Assembly: GCF_026341125.1 (NCBI RefSeq)
Contig: NZ_JAPEOR010000003.1
Coordinates: 496,001-560,000 of the forward strand
Length of the DNA stretch: 64,000 nt
Source of the DNA: Streptomyces sp. NBC_01142
GTDB lineage: Bacteria > Actinomycetota > Actinomycetes > Streptomycetales > Streptomycetaceae
Reading direction: 5' to 3'
The notes beneath the pieces were generated by a model. The model was given only the letters and a program-made list of their open reading frames with translations. It made no database searches and was not told where the DNA came from. This document shows positions 16,773-24,129 of the stretch, in pieces (within the stretch, counting starts at the first letter, position 1; each line of letters starts with the position of its first letter). A program made the translations under genes and the position numbers.

Positions 16773-17471
16773 ATGAACCGGCAGCGTCGTCTCGCACTTC
16801 TCGCGGCTCCACTGCTCGTCCCTTCAGTCGCGCTCGCTCCGGCCGCGGTGGCGCAGGGGATGGCTGAAGAGATGCCCCTATCCGTCTCTGCCGCCCCCGC
16901 CGCGCCAAAGTGTGCGCTGGTGCTGGGCGAACCCGGTGCAAATGGCCAGCCCACGTTCGATCTGAAGCTCACGGGATTCGCGGCGGAGAAGGACGTGACA
17001 GTCAGTTCCGTGAAGGGAGCCGTGGACGGTACTACGTCGGAGGACGGCGCCTTCTCGGAGGAGGACGTTCCTTACGCCACCTACAGCGCCAAGCAGGGCA
17101 ACAAGAGGACGAACTGCAGCAAGGTGGCCAAGCCGCCCAAGGTTGATCCGGCAAAGACGCCGGCGGAGGTTACCGACCTCACCCTGGCAGTGCCCCCCAA
17201 GCCGAGCGGGAAATGCGACCCGCCGCCGAAAATCACCTTCAACGCCACGGTCGCGGTTGCAGGGCCTGGAGTGGTCAAACTCCAGTTCCGCTTCAGTGAC
17301 AACACCGTGTCGCCTGTCAAGACCGTCAAGTTCGACAAGGCGGGAGAGCAGGTTGTAGGCGCCAACTGGCCAGGAGACACTAATCCCCCGACCTTCACCG
17401 GAAGCGCGCTGGTCAAGATCGTCGGTGACGAAGCCCAGGCCACCAAGGCTTTCACCTTCACCTGCACATAG
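16773..17471 (+). CDS. Secreted protein of unknown function
   Basis: A 232-residue exported protein with a classical Sec signal peptide, MNRQRRLALLAAPLLVPSVA then LAPAAVAQG, probably cleaved after AVA. The mature part is lysine-, proline- and threonine-rich with likely beta structure: PKCALVLGEPGANGQPTFD, a lysine-rich linker around residues 110-145, and a second domain PKITFNATVAVAGPGVVKLQ ending FTFTCT. Cysteines at ~49, 113, 148 and 231 could form disulfides. The second half resembles immunoglobulin-like folds, but I recognise no named family. ATG 16773 follows a strong GAAGGAAAAAGG site. A good terminator-like hairpin follows at 17546. Confidence 0.75.
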   Translation: MNRQRRLALLAAPLLVPSVALAPAAVAQGMAEEMPLSVSAAPAAPKCALVLGEPGANGQPTFDLKLTGFAAEKDVTVSSVKGAVDGTTSEDGAFSEEDVPYATYSAKQGNKRTNCSKVAKPPKVDPAKTPAEVTDLTLAVPPKPSGKCDPPPKITFNATVAVAGPGVVKLQFRFSDNTVSPVKTVKFDKAGEQVVGANWPGDTNPPTFTGSALVKIVGDEAQATKAFTFTCT

Positions 17472-17545
17472 CGGGTGCGGAAAGGCGGACCTGGCGTCGG
17501 CTCCTCGTAACACCGGACCCATGTGATGTGAGGTCCCGAGCAAAG

Positions 17546-17571
17546 GCCCCCGGCCTCGGACGGCCGGGGGC
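17546..17571 (+). terminator. Intrinsic-type hairpin after the secreted-protein gene
   Basis: A perfect 10-bp stem GCCCCCGGCC / GGCCGGGGGC closes a 6-base loop, 75 bp downstream of the stop codon at 17471. There is no T run, as usual for Streptomyces terminators. Confidence 0.75.
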
Positions 17572-17715
17572 TGCCCGTTGGAGCCTCGGCAGCGCGCCGA
17601 GCATCGGCCGGCAGTGGTCTCCGTCGCGCCCGTAGTCACAGCGTCGTCCCGCCGGGCCCCGATGGCGGCACTGTGTCCCTGCACCGTGGCCCCATCACGG
17701 CCTACCGTTGCGTTC

Positions 17716-18069
17716 ATGACCACGTTCACCAGCTTCGCCGTACACATCCCCGACGCCGACCTGGAGCCCGACCCCCTCGACCCGGGACAGATCGTGCAAG
17801 GCGCCCCCGAGGTGTCGGGCAAGGTGCTGTGGGAGTCGGAGGACGGCAGGCAGATCCGGGGAATCTGGCAGATCACCCCCGGGGTGGTGACCGACACCGA
17901 GGCGAACGAACTCTTCGTCGTCGTCAGCGGCCGGGCCACCATCGCCGTCGAGGACGGCCCCACCTTCGATGTGGGTCCGGGCGACGCGTGCGTGCTGCGC
18001 GAAGGAGACCGGACCACCTGGACCGTTCATGAGACGTTGCGCAAGGCGTACCACATCACCATGCCTTAG
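17716..18069 (+). CDS. Cupin-domain protein
   Basis: A 117-residue single-domain cupin of the cupin_3 / ureidoglycine-type family. The run TDTEANELFVVVSGRATIAV followed by FDVGPGDACVLREGDRTTWTV shows the two cupin motifs. The first motif has an acidic-rich TEANELF in place of the usual histidines, and the segment before it, QIRGIWQITPGVV, contains none, so metal binding is doubtful. HETLRKAYHITMP ends the barrel. ATG 17716 has no strong ribosome site. The neighbours give no pathway clue, so no reaction is assigned. Confidence 0.82.
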   Translation: MTTFTSFAVHIPDADLEPDPLDPGQIVQGAPEVSGKVLWESEDGRQIRGIWQITPGVVTDTEANELFVVVSGRATIAVEDGPTFDVGPGDACVLREGDRTTWTVHETLRKAYHITMP

Positions 18070-18223
18070 CAGCGGCAACCACACGCGTCTGCCCGGCCGC
18101 CCGGCAGGTGGTTCCCGGAGCTGGAAAGCCCGTTGCTATGGTGGCGTGTGCTCGTCAATTGAGGCTGATTGGCGAGATTCCGTCTGTACAACGGGGGTTT
18201 GTGTGTAACGCCGACACATACGT

Positions 18224-18706
18224 GTGATCGCCGCAGTGGCAGTCGTTTTCGTCGCTCTGACTGGTGCCAGGAGGTCGGGCGGGGGCAGCTGCGACAACGA
18301 CAGCGGCAGTTCGGGCTCCTCCACCTCCGGTGGCAGCTCCGGCCACTCCACCTCTGGTGGCAGCAGCAGCGGCGGTCTGTCGTCGGCCTCCCCGTCGCCC
18401 ACGGATCAGGACGCGATCGGCGACATCAAGGGCAGCAGGTGCACCTACGACGAGGTGGCCGAGGAGCTCAACTACGACATCACCATCACCAACTCCTCTG
18501 CACAGGCCTATGAGTACACGTTCTTCGTCGAGTGGCAGGACGTGGCGGACAACGGCCTCATCGGGATCGACGAGCACAGCGAGCCGGTCACCGTCGCGCC
18601 CGGAACGAGCGAGACGATCAAGGCGGCCGACACCTACCACTTCACCCGCGACAACGTCAGCTACCGCTGCAACGTCGACTGGGCGATGAAGTCGCCCGCG
18701 CGCTGA
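18224..18706 (+). CDS. Putative exported Ser/Gly-rich protein with damaged lipobox
   Basis: A 160-residue protein starting at GTG 18224, with an in-frame TAA 15 bases upstream. It has a very short hydrophobic start (IAAVAVVFVALTG), a serine/glycine linker (residues ~20-60) and a C-terminal beta-type domain (CTYDEVAEELNYDITITNSS to VSYRCNVDWAMKSPAR), the fold style of actinobacterial exported proteins with a FxLYD-like domain. The linker is out of keeping with a cytoplasmic role. The signal reads ALTGARRSGGG, lacking the lipobox cysteine. In the next frame the same bases read LTGCQEVG, which is exactly a lipobox, so a pair of compensating indels is possible. The ribosome site is weak. Confidence 0.6.
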   Translation: MIAAVAVVFVALTGARRSGGGSCDNDSGSSGSSTSGGSSGHSTSGGSSSGGLSSASPSPTDQDAIGDIKGSRCTYDEVAEELNYDITITNSSAQAYEYTFFVEWQDVADNGLIGIDEHSEPVTVAPGTSETIKAADTYHFTRDNVSYRCNVDWAMKSPAR

Positions 18707-18725
18707 ACGGCAGTTGAAGCTTCAG

Positions 18726-18748
18726 CGCAAGTCGGCTTGCGATAAAAT
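18726..18748 (+). promoter_or_regulatory. Palindromic operator and -10 of the TetR gene
   Basis: CGCAAG-TCGG-CTTGCG (18726-18741) is a perfect inverted repeat immediately before TAAAAT (18743-18748), a good -10 hexamer. Transcription starting seven bases on would begin at the ATG at 18755, so the tetR message is probably leaderless. A second copy of the palindrome lies at 19341-19354, just after the gene. Autoregulation is inferred from this arrangement. Confidence 0.7.
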
Positions 18749-18754
18749 CGGGTC

Positions 18755-19348
18755 ATGGCGAACGAGAGGGAAGCGTCACAGCCGCTCAGGCGTCGCGGCG
18801 AGCGGATGCGGGAGGCGGTCCTCGCCGCCACGCTCGGCCTGCTGGCGTCCGAGGGGCTGGAGGGCACCACCGTGAACGCGGTCGCGCGCGCCGCGGGTGT
18901 CCATGAGACATCCCTCTACCGTCGATGGAAGACGCGCGAGAATCTCATCTTCGACGCGCTCACCGTTCACGCCGACGAGACGTTGCCGGACACCGGCGAC
19001 GTCCGCCAGGATCTGGCGCTGCTCTTCGGGGCGTTGTCCCGGTTCCTTGCCACACCGCAGGGGGCCGCGCTGCTGCGGCTCGGTGCTGCGCACGAGGGTG
19101 ATCTCGTGGAGCAGGGCTTGCGTCCCTACTGGAACTCGCGCCTGGAGCGCGGCGAGTCCACGGTCCGGCGCGGCATCGGGCGCGGGGAGCTGGCCGCCGA
19201 GACCGATCCGCGCCTGCTGGTGGAGGCCATCGCCTCGCTCTTCTTCGCGCGTGTCCTGCTCACGGGGGAGCCGCTGGGGGAGGACCTCGCGGGACGCATG
19301 GTCGACCTGGTGCTCGACGGGGCGCGCCCTCGCTCCTATCGCAAGTGA
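18755..19348 (+). CDS. TetR-family transcriptional repressor
   Basis: A 197-residue repressor with the TetR helix-turn-helix at residues ~17-65: REAVLAATLGLLASEGLEGT, then TVNAVARAAGVHETSLYRRW and KTRENLIFDAL. The C-terminal ligand domain (GALSRFLATPQGAALLRLG to LVEAIASLFFARVLLTGEPL) matches the usual TetR_C type. Two palindromes of the same half-site, GCAAG/CTTGC, bracket the gene: one on its own -10, the other overlapping its stop codon and the -35 of the downstream membrane-protein gene. It very likely represses itself and that gene. The inducer is unknown. Confidence 0.92.
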   Translation: MANEREASQPLRRRGERMREAVLAATLGLLASEGLEGTTVNAVARAAGVHETSLYRRWKTRENLIFDALTVHADETLPDTGDVRQDLALLFGALSRFLATPQGAALLRLGAAHEGDLVEQGLRPYWNSRLERGESTVRRGIGRGELAAETDPRLLVEAIASLFFARVLLTGEPLGEDLAGRMVDLVLDGARPRSYRK

Positions 19349-19379
19349 ACTTGCTTTACAAGATCCTTGGGCGTACTTT
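19341..19379 (+). promoter_or_regulatory. Operator overlapping a promoter for the YhgE/Pip-type gene
   Basis: GCAAG-TGAA-CTTGC (19341-19354) repeats the half-sites of the tetR operator, with the TetR stop codon inside its spacer. Its right arm overlaps a -35-like TTGCTT (19351-19356), followed after exactly 17 bp by TACTTT (19374-19379). A further half-site CTTGCG lies at 19394-19399. This is the layout of a repressor-controlled promoter for the gene at 19491. Confidence 0.68.
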
Positions 19380-19490
19380 TCAAAGCCAGACGGCTTGCGA
19401 TGTCGTCGGGGCCGTCACCGACGACGCCCAGGCCGTTCATCTGCCCCGCCCGGTGAGCGGCGACCCCGTCCACCAGGAAGAGAACTCGTC

Positions 19491-20795
19491 ATGCTCCGCG
19501 CCTCCACCGTGCTGAAGAAACCCAGAACGTGGATAGCCGCCCTCGGCCTGGGCATCCTGGCCGTCGCGTTCACCGCGTCGTACCTGGGAGGGTTTCTGAA
19601 CCCCGCCGGCAACATGAAGGATGTGCCGGTCGTCGTCGTGAACAGCGACGCCGGAAAGCTCGGTGGCCAGGTCACCCAGGGCATCACCCGGTCCGAAAAC
19701 GGCGGGAAGATCGCCTGGCGGCAGGTGGATTCACCCCGGGACGCCGAACGGCTCCTCAAGAACGGCACGGCGTACGCCGCCATTGAGGTCCCCGAGAACT
19801 TCAGCGCCACCGTCGGCGCGCTGAGCAAGGCCGCCGCGGACCCGACCGCGGACGTCGCCGCGACGAGGCCCGAGATCGGGGTGATCAGCCAGCCCGCCAT
19901 CGGCGCCATGGGCTCGGGCGCCGCGCAGTCGGCGGCGGTCTCGGCCGTCCAGGCGGCCTCCCGGCAGCTCGGCACCTCGCTGACAGGCGCGAAGAGCACC
20001 CCGGTTCAGCAGCTCCTGCTCGCCGACCCCGTGCACATCGCCACGCAGGAGGTCCAAGCGCTGCCGGGCAAGTCGGCCAAGGGCATGGCCGCGTTCTACG
20101 TACCGCTGATGCTGATGCTGGCCGCCTTCATCGGCGCCAACCTCATTCACATGCTCGTGGACAGTCATCTCGGCTACGCGCCCAAGGAGATCGGCGCGCG
20201 GCGCACCCTCAAGCCGCTCGCCCCGATCTCCCGCCGTCACACCCTTCTGGTCAAGGGTGTGTTGATGCTCGGCGGCGGAGTTCTCATCGGTGCGGGCACG
20301 CTCTTCACGTCCATCACCCTGCTCGGCATGCCGGCGCCGCACTTCTGGCAGCTGGCACTGCTGTCGGTCGCCGTGCCGACCGTCGTCGGCTGGGTGACCC
20401 TCGGTCTGCTGGCCGTGCTCGGCGCGCCGGGTCTGCTGGTCGGCATGTTCGGCTTCATCGTCCTCGGCATTCCGACCTCCGGCGGCCCGTACCCGCTGGA
20501 GATGGTCCCGGACTTCTTCCGCACCCTCGCCCACGGGCTCCCACTGAACCACTGGGTCAGCGGGGTCCGTTCGCTGCTCTACCTCGACGCGAACGCCGAG
20601 AACGGGATGCGCGGTGCCTGGATCGCGGTCCTGGTCTGCGCGGGCCTCGCGGCCCTGCTCGCGCTGGCTGTCTCGCTGTACGACCGGCGCGGCGTGGTCC
20701 GTGCCGCCGATCTCGAGACCGAGTACGTCGCGTACGCAGAGACGACACGCAAGGAGACCGACGTCCCCGTCCTGGCCGGCCCGTCAGCCACCTGA
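19491..20795 (+). CDS. YhgE/Pip-like (DUF3533-type) membrane protein
   Basis: A 434-residue membrane protein with one N-terminal helix (WIAALGLGILAVAFTASYLG), an extracytoplasmic domain of ~170 residues beginning VPVVVVNSDAGKLGGQVTQG, and five or six helices at the C-terminus (MAAFYVPLMLMLAAFIGANL; WIAVLVCAGLAALLALAVSL). This matches the YhgE/Pip and DUF3533/SNG1-type group related to ABC-2 permeases, often linked to export or drug tolerance and often controlled by a neighbouring TetR gene, as here. It has no ATPase partner nearby. ATG 19491 has AGGAAG upstream; the open frame further upstream overlaps tetR. Substrate unknown. Confidence 0.82.
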   Translation: MLRASTVLKKPRTWIAALGLGILAVAFTASYLGGFLNPAGNMKDVPVVVVNSDAGKLGGQVTQGITRSENGGKIAWRQVDSPRDAERLLKNGTAYAAIEVPENFSATVGALSKAAADPTADVAATRPEIGVISQPAIGAMGSGAAQSAAVSAVQAASRQLGTSLTGAKSTPVQQLLLADPVHIATQEVQALPGKSAKGMAAFYVPLMLMLAAFIGANLIHMLVDSHLGYAPKEIGARRTLKPLAPISRRHTLLVKGVLMLGGGVLIGAGTLFTSITLLGMPAPHFWQLALLSVAVPTVVGWVTLGLLAVLGAPGLLVGMFGFIVLGIPTSGGPYPLEMVPDFFRTLAHGLPLNHWVSGVRSLLYLDANAENGMRGAWIAVLVCAGLAALLALAVSLYDRRGVVRAADLETEYVAYAETTRKETDVPVLAGPSAT

Positions 20796-20824
20796 CCGGC
20801 CCGCGAAACCACAACGGGAACCTT

Positions 20825-20853
20825 GTCCCGCCGCCCTGTACGGGTGGCGGGAC
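20825..20853 (+). terminator. Hairpin after the YhgE/Pip-type gene
   Basis: GTCCCGCC (20825-20832) pairs with GGCGGGAC (20846-20853), and an inner CCC/GGG pair shortens the loop. It starts 30 bp after the stop codon, the expected place for a terminator. Confidence 0.72.
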
Positions 20854-20958
20854 ACGTCGTTTTCCGTACGCGCACTCCGTCCCGAAGGTGACGCCGTCAC
20901 AGACCGCGCCTGCTGCGTCGGGGAAGACCTGCGGGCTCGGCAGTCGCCGCGTTCCCCC

Positions 20959-20991
20959 CATGTGTCATCCATGTGTCATTCATGCGACATC
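20959..20991 (+). promoter_or_regulatory. Three 11-bp direct repeats with SARP-like spacing
   Basis: CATGTGTCATC, CATGTGTCATT and CATGCGACATC follow one another at 20959, 20970 and 20981, an exact 11-bp period. SARP activators are known to bind heptamer repeats spaced one helical turn, with the last repeat about 8 bp before the -10. Counting CATGCGA as the last heptamer, 8 bp on lies TACGGA (20996-21001), a poor but possible -10. The precursor gene at 21252 is the next gene, and a BTAD regulator is encoded at 23274. No gene is seen in 20854-21251. Confidence 0.45.
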
Positions 20992-21201
20992 GCTGTACGG
21001 AATGCGCTCTCCGGCCCGGTGATGACATCAGAGTCGTGATTCCCCCCGCGCTCGGGCGGAACCCGGCGTCGCGCCCGGGCCTCTAATACCTCGAACGACC
21101 CTGCGTGGAGTCACTGACGAGGCGAGGCGGGCGGTGTGACGCTCTTCACCTCATTACGGACGTATTGTGACGGAACGTAGTGAGACCCCTACAACATCTG
21201 C

Positions 21202-21217
21202 ACGTATTCATACGTGT
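21202..21217. promoter_or_regulatory. Perfect 16-bp inverted repeat in the precursor leader
   Basis: CACGTA-TTCA-TACGTG lies 35 bp upstream of the precursor start codon and 26 bp before its AGAGGAGA ribosome site. It could be an operator for a dimeric repressor or a small leader hairpin. A weak promoter-like pair, TTGTGA (21166) and TACAAC (21191), lies just before it, which would put the palindrome at the transcription start. Confidence 0.5.
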
Positions 21218-21251
21218 GGCACAGCCATCACATGGGAAAAAGAGGAGACTC

Positions 21252-21443
21252 ATGCGACCGTTCGTGTTGAACTACGCACTTCCGGCCGAGAATTCAGCGG
21301 TCACCATTCCGTACACATACGATTCCGCACTGCAGTTGAACGTCCTGTCCGATGGACGCCCGGCCATCACCGACCGGGATGTGCTCCTGGCAACCGGTAC
21401 GACGACGTCCACGGCCGGTTCCCAGACACACTTCGACGACTGA
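21252..21443 (+). CDS. Graspetide (ATP-grasp-modified RiPP) precursor peptide
   Basis: A 63-residue peptide of the putative ATP-grasp-modified RiPP type. The leader begins MRPFVLNYALPAENSAVTIP and contains PYTYDSALQLNVLSDG, in keeping with the actinobacterial leader pattern that binds the ligase. The C-terminal core is very short: TGTTTSTAGSQTHFDD, with a cluster of Thr/Ser hydroxyls and two terminal Asp carboxylates, the groups an ATP-grasp ligase joins as omega-esters. No second core repeat is present. ATG 21252 follows AGAGGAGACTC; the longer frame from 21180 lacks such a site. The ligase gene starts 17 bp after the stop, so the two are surely co-expressed. Confidence 0.82.
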   Translation: MRPFVLNYALPAENSAVTIPYTYDSALQLNVLSDGRPAITDRDVLLATGTTTSTAGSQTHFDD

Positions 21444-21459
21444 CCGGCCCGGCGCATCA

Positions 21460-22389
21460 ATGACTGTGCTGATCCTGACCTGTCATCAGGATGTAACGAC
21501 GGACATGGTGGTGGCGAAACTGCACGAACGGGGCGTCCCGTTGGTGCGTTTCGACCCCGCGGATCTCCCCGGTGAGGCCGCCATGTCGGCCGAGTACGTC
21601 AGTGGCGACTTTCACGGCTATCTGTCGTCGGAAGGGCGCCTGCTCAGCATGAGCAGCCTGCGCTCCATTTGGGTGCGCAGGCCGGGCGAACCCGCGGCAG
21701 ATGCCCCCGAGCCGTCGGAGTGGCTCACCGCCGAGTCGGGGCAGGCGCTGTACGGGATGCTGTACTCCACCACGGCACGCTGGATGAACCATCCCTGCGT
21801 GTCCGCGCAAGCCCGCTGCAAGCCGTGGCAGTTGCGCATCGCCCACCGCAGCGGTTTCGCCGTGCCCCCCACGCTCATCACCACCTTCCCGCGTGTGGCA
21901 CGCCAGTTCGCGGAGCAGTACCGGGACATCGTGGTGAAGTCCGCCTCCGGGCCGCCGTCCAGTGATCCCCCGGTGACGGTGCCCACCACTCGCATCGGGC
22001 CGGACACGGACTTCACGGACGTGGCGGCGGCCCCCACCCTGCTTCAGCAGTACATCGCCAAGCGGGCCGACATCAGGCTCACGAGTGTCGGCGGGCGGCT
22101 GTTCGCCGCCCGCAAGGAATCCGAGTCCGGCGAGGTGGACGGGCGTTACGCCGCCACCGGTCATGCCTGGGAGCCCGTCGAGGTGCCCGACCGCATAGCC
22201 AAAGCCGTCCATGACTACACAGGCCTCGCCGGTCTCGCCTACGGCGCCTTCGACTTCGCCGAGGACGCCGAGGGAGTCTGGTGGTTCCTGGAGTGCAACC
22301 AGGGCGGCCAGTTCGGCTTTGTCGAACTGGAGACCGGTCAGCCCATCGCGGAGGCAGTTGCGTCCTGGCTGGCCGCCACGGCACCGTAG
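21460..22389 (+). CDS. ATP-grasp ligase maturing the graspetide precursor
   Basis: A 309-residue ATP-grasp enzyme of the RiPP-maturase (MvdD-like) group. The pre-ATP-grasp part opens MTVLILTCHQDVTTDMVV, with WVRRPGEP and the substrate-binding region around residues 70-110 that in relatives clamps the leader. ATP-grasp features follow: KPWQLRIAHRSGFAVPPTLI, DIVVKSASG (ATP lysine), LLQQYIAKRADIRLTSVGGR and the metal-site WFLECNQGGQFGFVE near the end. It should activate the precursor's C-terminal aspartates as acyl phosphates and close ester rings with threonines. The start ATG 21460 is set by its position just after the precursor; there is no clear ribosome site, suggesting coupling. A methyltransferase often found third in such clusters is absent. 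Confidence 0.87.
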   Translation: MTVLILTCHQDVTTDMVVAKLHERGVPLVRFDPADLPGEAAMSAEYVSGDFHGYLSSEGRLLSMSSLRSIWVRRPGEPAADAPEPSEWLTAESGQALYGMLYSTTARWMNHPCVSAQARCKPWQLRIAHRSGFAVPPTLITTFPRVARQFAEQYRDIVVKSASGPPSSDPPVTVPTTRIGPDTDFTDVAAAPTLLQQYIAKRADIRLTSVGGRLFAARKESESGEVDGRYAATGHAWEPVEVPDRIAKAVHDYTGLAGLAYGAFDFAEDAEGVWWFLECNQGGQFGFVELETGQPIAEAVASWLAATAP

Positions 22390-22464
22390 GGCGCGGGGCG
22401 GCGCAGTGTGGCGGGGCTTCACCTGGCCCCGGGAATCCCGCGCCGTGACCGCCGAATTCCGGGT

Positions 22465-22851
22465 GCCGTCCAACTGGCCGTCAACTACCGCCGCAGCCCC
22501 GCCACGGCCGACGACCCGCATGCTCCCCAGCGCGGGCCGCGGGCAGGTGACCGACTCCCCGACACTTCGGGCGACCTGCACGCGCTGACTGCCGCACCCG
22601 GATTCCACCTGCTCCTGTGCGGTCCGCGCGACAGCTGGGACACCAGTGTGATCGCGGCTGCCACCAGAGGTCACGAACGCCTGATCCACGTCCACACCCC
22701 CGGCACGAGCGCGTTCTGGCGCGGTGTCGCGCAGGGCCTGGTCCGCCCTGACGGCCGTATCGGATACCGCGCCGGAGGGACGGACCTGACCGGCCTGTTC
22801 GGATACCTTGACCGGTGGCTGCCGCTTTCCGAACCCGGGAAGCCCCGGTGA
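22465..22851 (+). pseudogene. 3' remnant of an FAD-dependent monooxygenase
   Basis: The frame from 22465 reads GAVQLAVNYRRSP, AGDRLPD, LTAAPGFHLLLCGP, then LVRPDGRIGYRAGGTD and YLDRWLP. This is the thioredoxin-like C-terminal domain of class-A flavin monooxygenases (the aromatic hydroxylase/rifampicin-monooxygenase group). The FAD-binding front (GxGxxG, GD motif), some 380 residues, is missing; the sequence upstream is the ATP-grasp gene. Only about 125 codons remain, so this is a truncated leftover, possibly marking the insertion point of the graspetide genes. Confidence 0.62.
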
Positions 22852-23171
22852 CGGTGTCTCCCGGGCCGGCGGGACAGCTGGTCGACTCCGCCCGGGAGGA
22901 GCGACGGCCGCGCCCCGGCGTCCATGGCCGTGACGGGCAACGACCGGCCATCAGACCGGGTACGAGGGGTTCGCTCCGTTGGCGCGCCACGCGCCGACGA
23001 CCAGGAGTCGACGGCGGCTGCCACGCGGCAGACCGGCCGGCAGACGGGTCACCGGCCTGCCCATGGCCCGGCCGCACATGCCCGGGCGGCCCACCGGAAA
23101 CACCGGGTCGTCGACCCACTGACCTGGGCTTCTTGTAGTCCTTGCGTGCCTTTGCAGGCCCCGCAGGGGGA

Positions 23172-23200
23172 GCTCTCCCGGTCGACAGAACCGGGAGAGC
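23172..23200. terminator. Strong hairpin in the gap before the BTAD regulator
   Basis: An 11-bp perfect stem, GCTCTCCCGGT (23172-23182) with ACCGGGAGAGC (23190-23200), closes a 7-base loop. It lies in the 422-bp gap 22852-23273, in which I see no gene. It could end transcription from the graspetide side or shape the leader of the regulator gene 74 bp downstream. Confidence 0.6.
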
Positions 23201-23273
23201 GACGCAGCATGGCAATGGACGGCACTCTTGAACTCTCCTTGATCGTTCCGACTGGAAGAGATGGCGGAGGGCC

Positions 23274-24077
23274 ATGGATCGCTCACAGGCTCGGGGGAAC
23301 CGCGGCGCAGCCGACCGGCAGGCGAAGCAGAGCCCCCCGGACGACCAGCAGGCTCCGACCTCGAACGAAGGGCCGGAACACCGCGTACGCATCGCAGTCC
23401 TCGGTGGCTTCGATCTGTGGGTCGGCGACGAACCCGCGGAGATCCCGCTGAGCTCGGAGCGTGTGCTGGCATATGTCGCTCTGTGCAGTCGGGCGGCCGT
23501 TCCCCGGGCCTTGATCGCGGGGACTCTCTGGCCGGATGCACCCAACGGCTGCGCCCACGCGAATCTTCGATCGGCTCTGTCCCGCCTGCGCGACATCGGC
23601 AAGCAGGCACTCGACATCGGCGCGACCGAGGTGCGTCTGGCGCGTGATGCCGGCGTCGACCTCCAGCACGCTCGCTCGCTGGCCCAGGGCATCCTGGACC
23701 CCGAGCGGACCGAGGACCGCGGCCCCGCCATCGCCACGATCGAAGCCCTCGCCGCCGACCTGCTGCCCGGCTGGTACGACGACTGGGCTCAGCTGGAAGG
23801 CCAGCGCTGGCGGCAACTGCGGCTGCACGCCCTGGAGACGCTCGCGGAGAAGCTCACCGCGGCCGGGCGCTACGCCGAGGCCGTCGCAGCGGCCCGCACG
23901 GCCGTCCACGCCGATCCACTGCGTGAAAGCAGCTGGATCTGCCTGGTCCGGGCGCATCTTGCGGAAGGCAATCCTTCCGAGGCGCTGCACGACTTCCGTG
24001 ACTATGCCCAGCGCCTCGTCGCCGAACTCGGCATCCACCCCACCAGACGTCTGTGCGCGCTGGTGGCGGACCTTTAG
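23274..24077 (+). CDS. BTAD-containing SARP/AfsR-type transcriptional activator
   Basis: A 267-residue regulator. After a polar N-terminal tail, residues ~38-115 form a winged-helix OmpR-type DNA-binding domain (RVRIAVLGGFDLWVGDEPAE to AHANLRSALSRLRDIGKQAL). Residues ~135-265 form the bacterial transcriptional activation domain with TPR-like helices (LPGWYDDWAQLEGQRWRQLR; AAVHADPLRESSWICLV; LHDFRDYAQRLVAELGI). It is the short SARP form with no ATPase or C-terminal TPR region. ATG 23274 has GGAGGG upstream. Its targets may include the graspetide or the PKS locus on either side; 11-bp direct repeats at 20959 are a candidate site. Confidence 0.88.
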   Translation: MDRSQARGNRGAADRQAKQSPPDDQQAPTSNEGPEHRVRIAVLGGFDLWVGDEPAEIPLSSERVLAYVALCSRAAVPRALIAGTLWPDAPNGCAHANLRSALSRLRDIGKQALDIGATEVRLARDAGVDLQHARSLAQGILDPERTEDRGPAIATIEALAADLLPGWYDDWAQLEGQRWRQLRLHALETLAEKLTAAGRYAEAVAAARTAVHADPLRESSWICLVRAHLAEGNPSEALHDFRDYAQRLVAELGIHPTRRLCALVADL

Positions 24078-24129
24078 ACGGGGCCCGGCGCCGCCGCGGG
24101 CGGACAGCAGACATGGCGGCTCGGCCACC

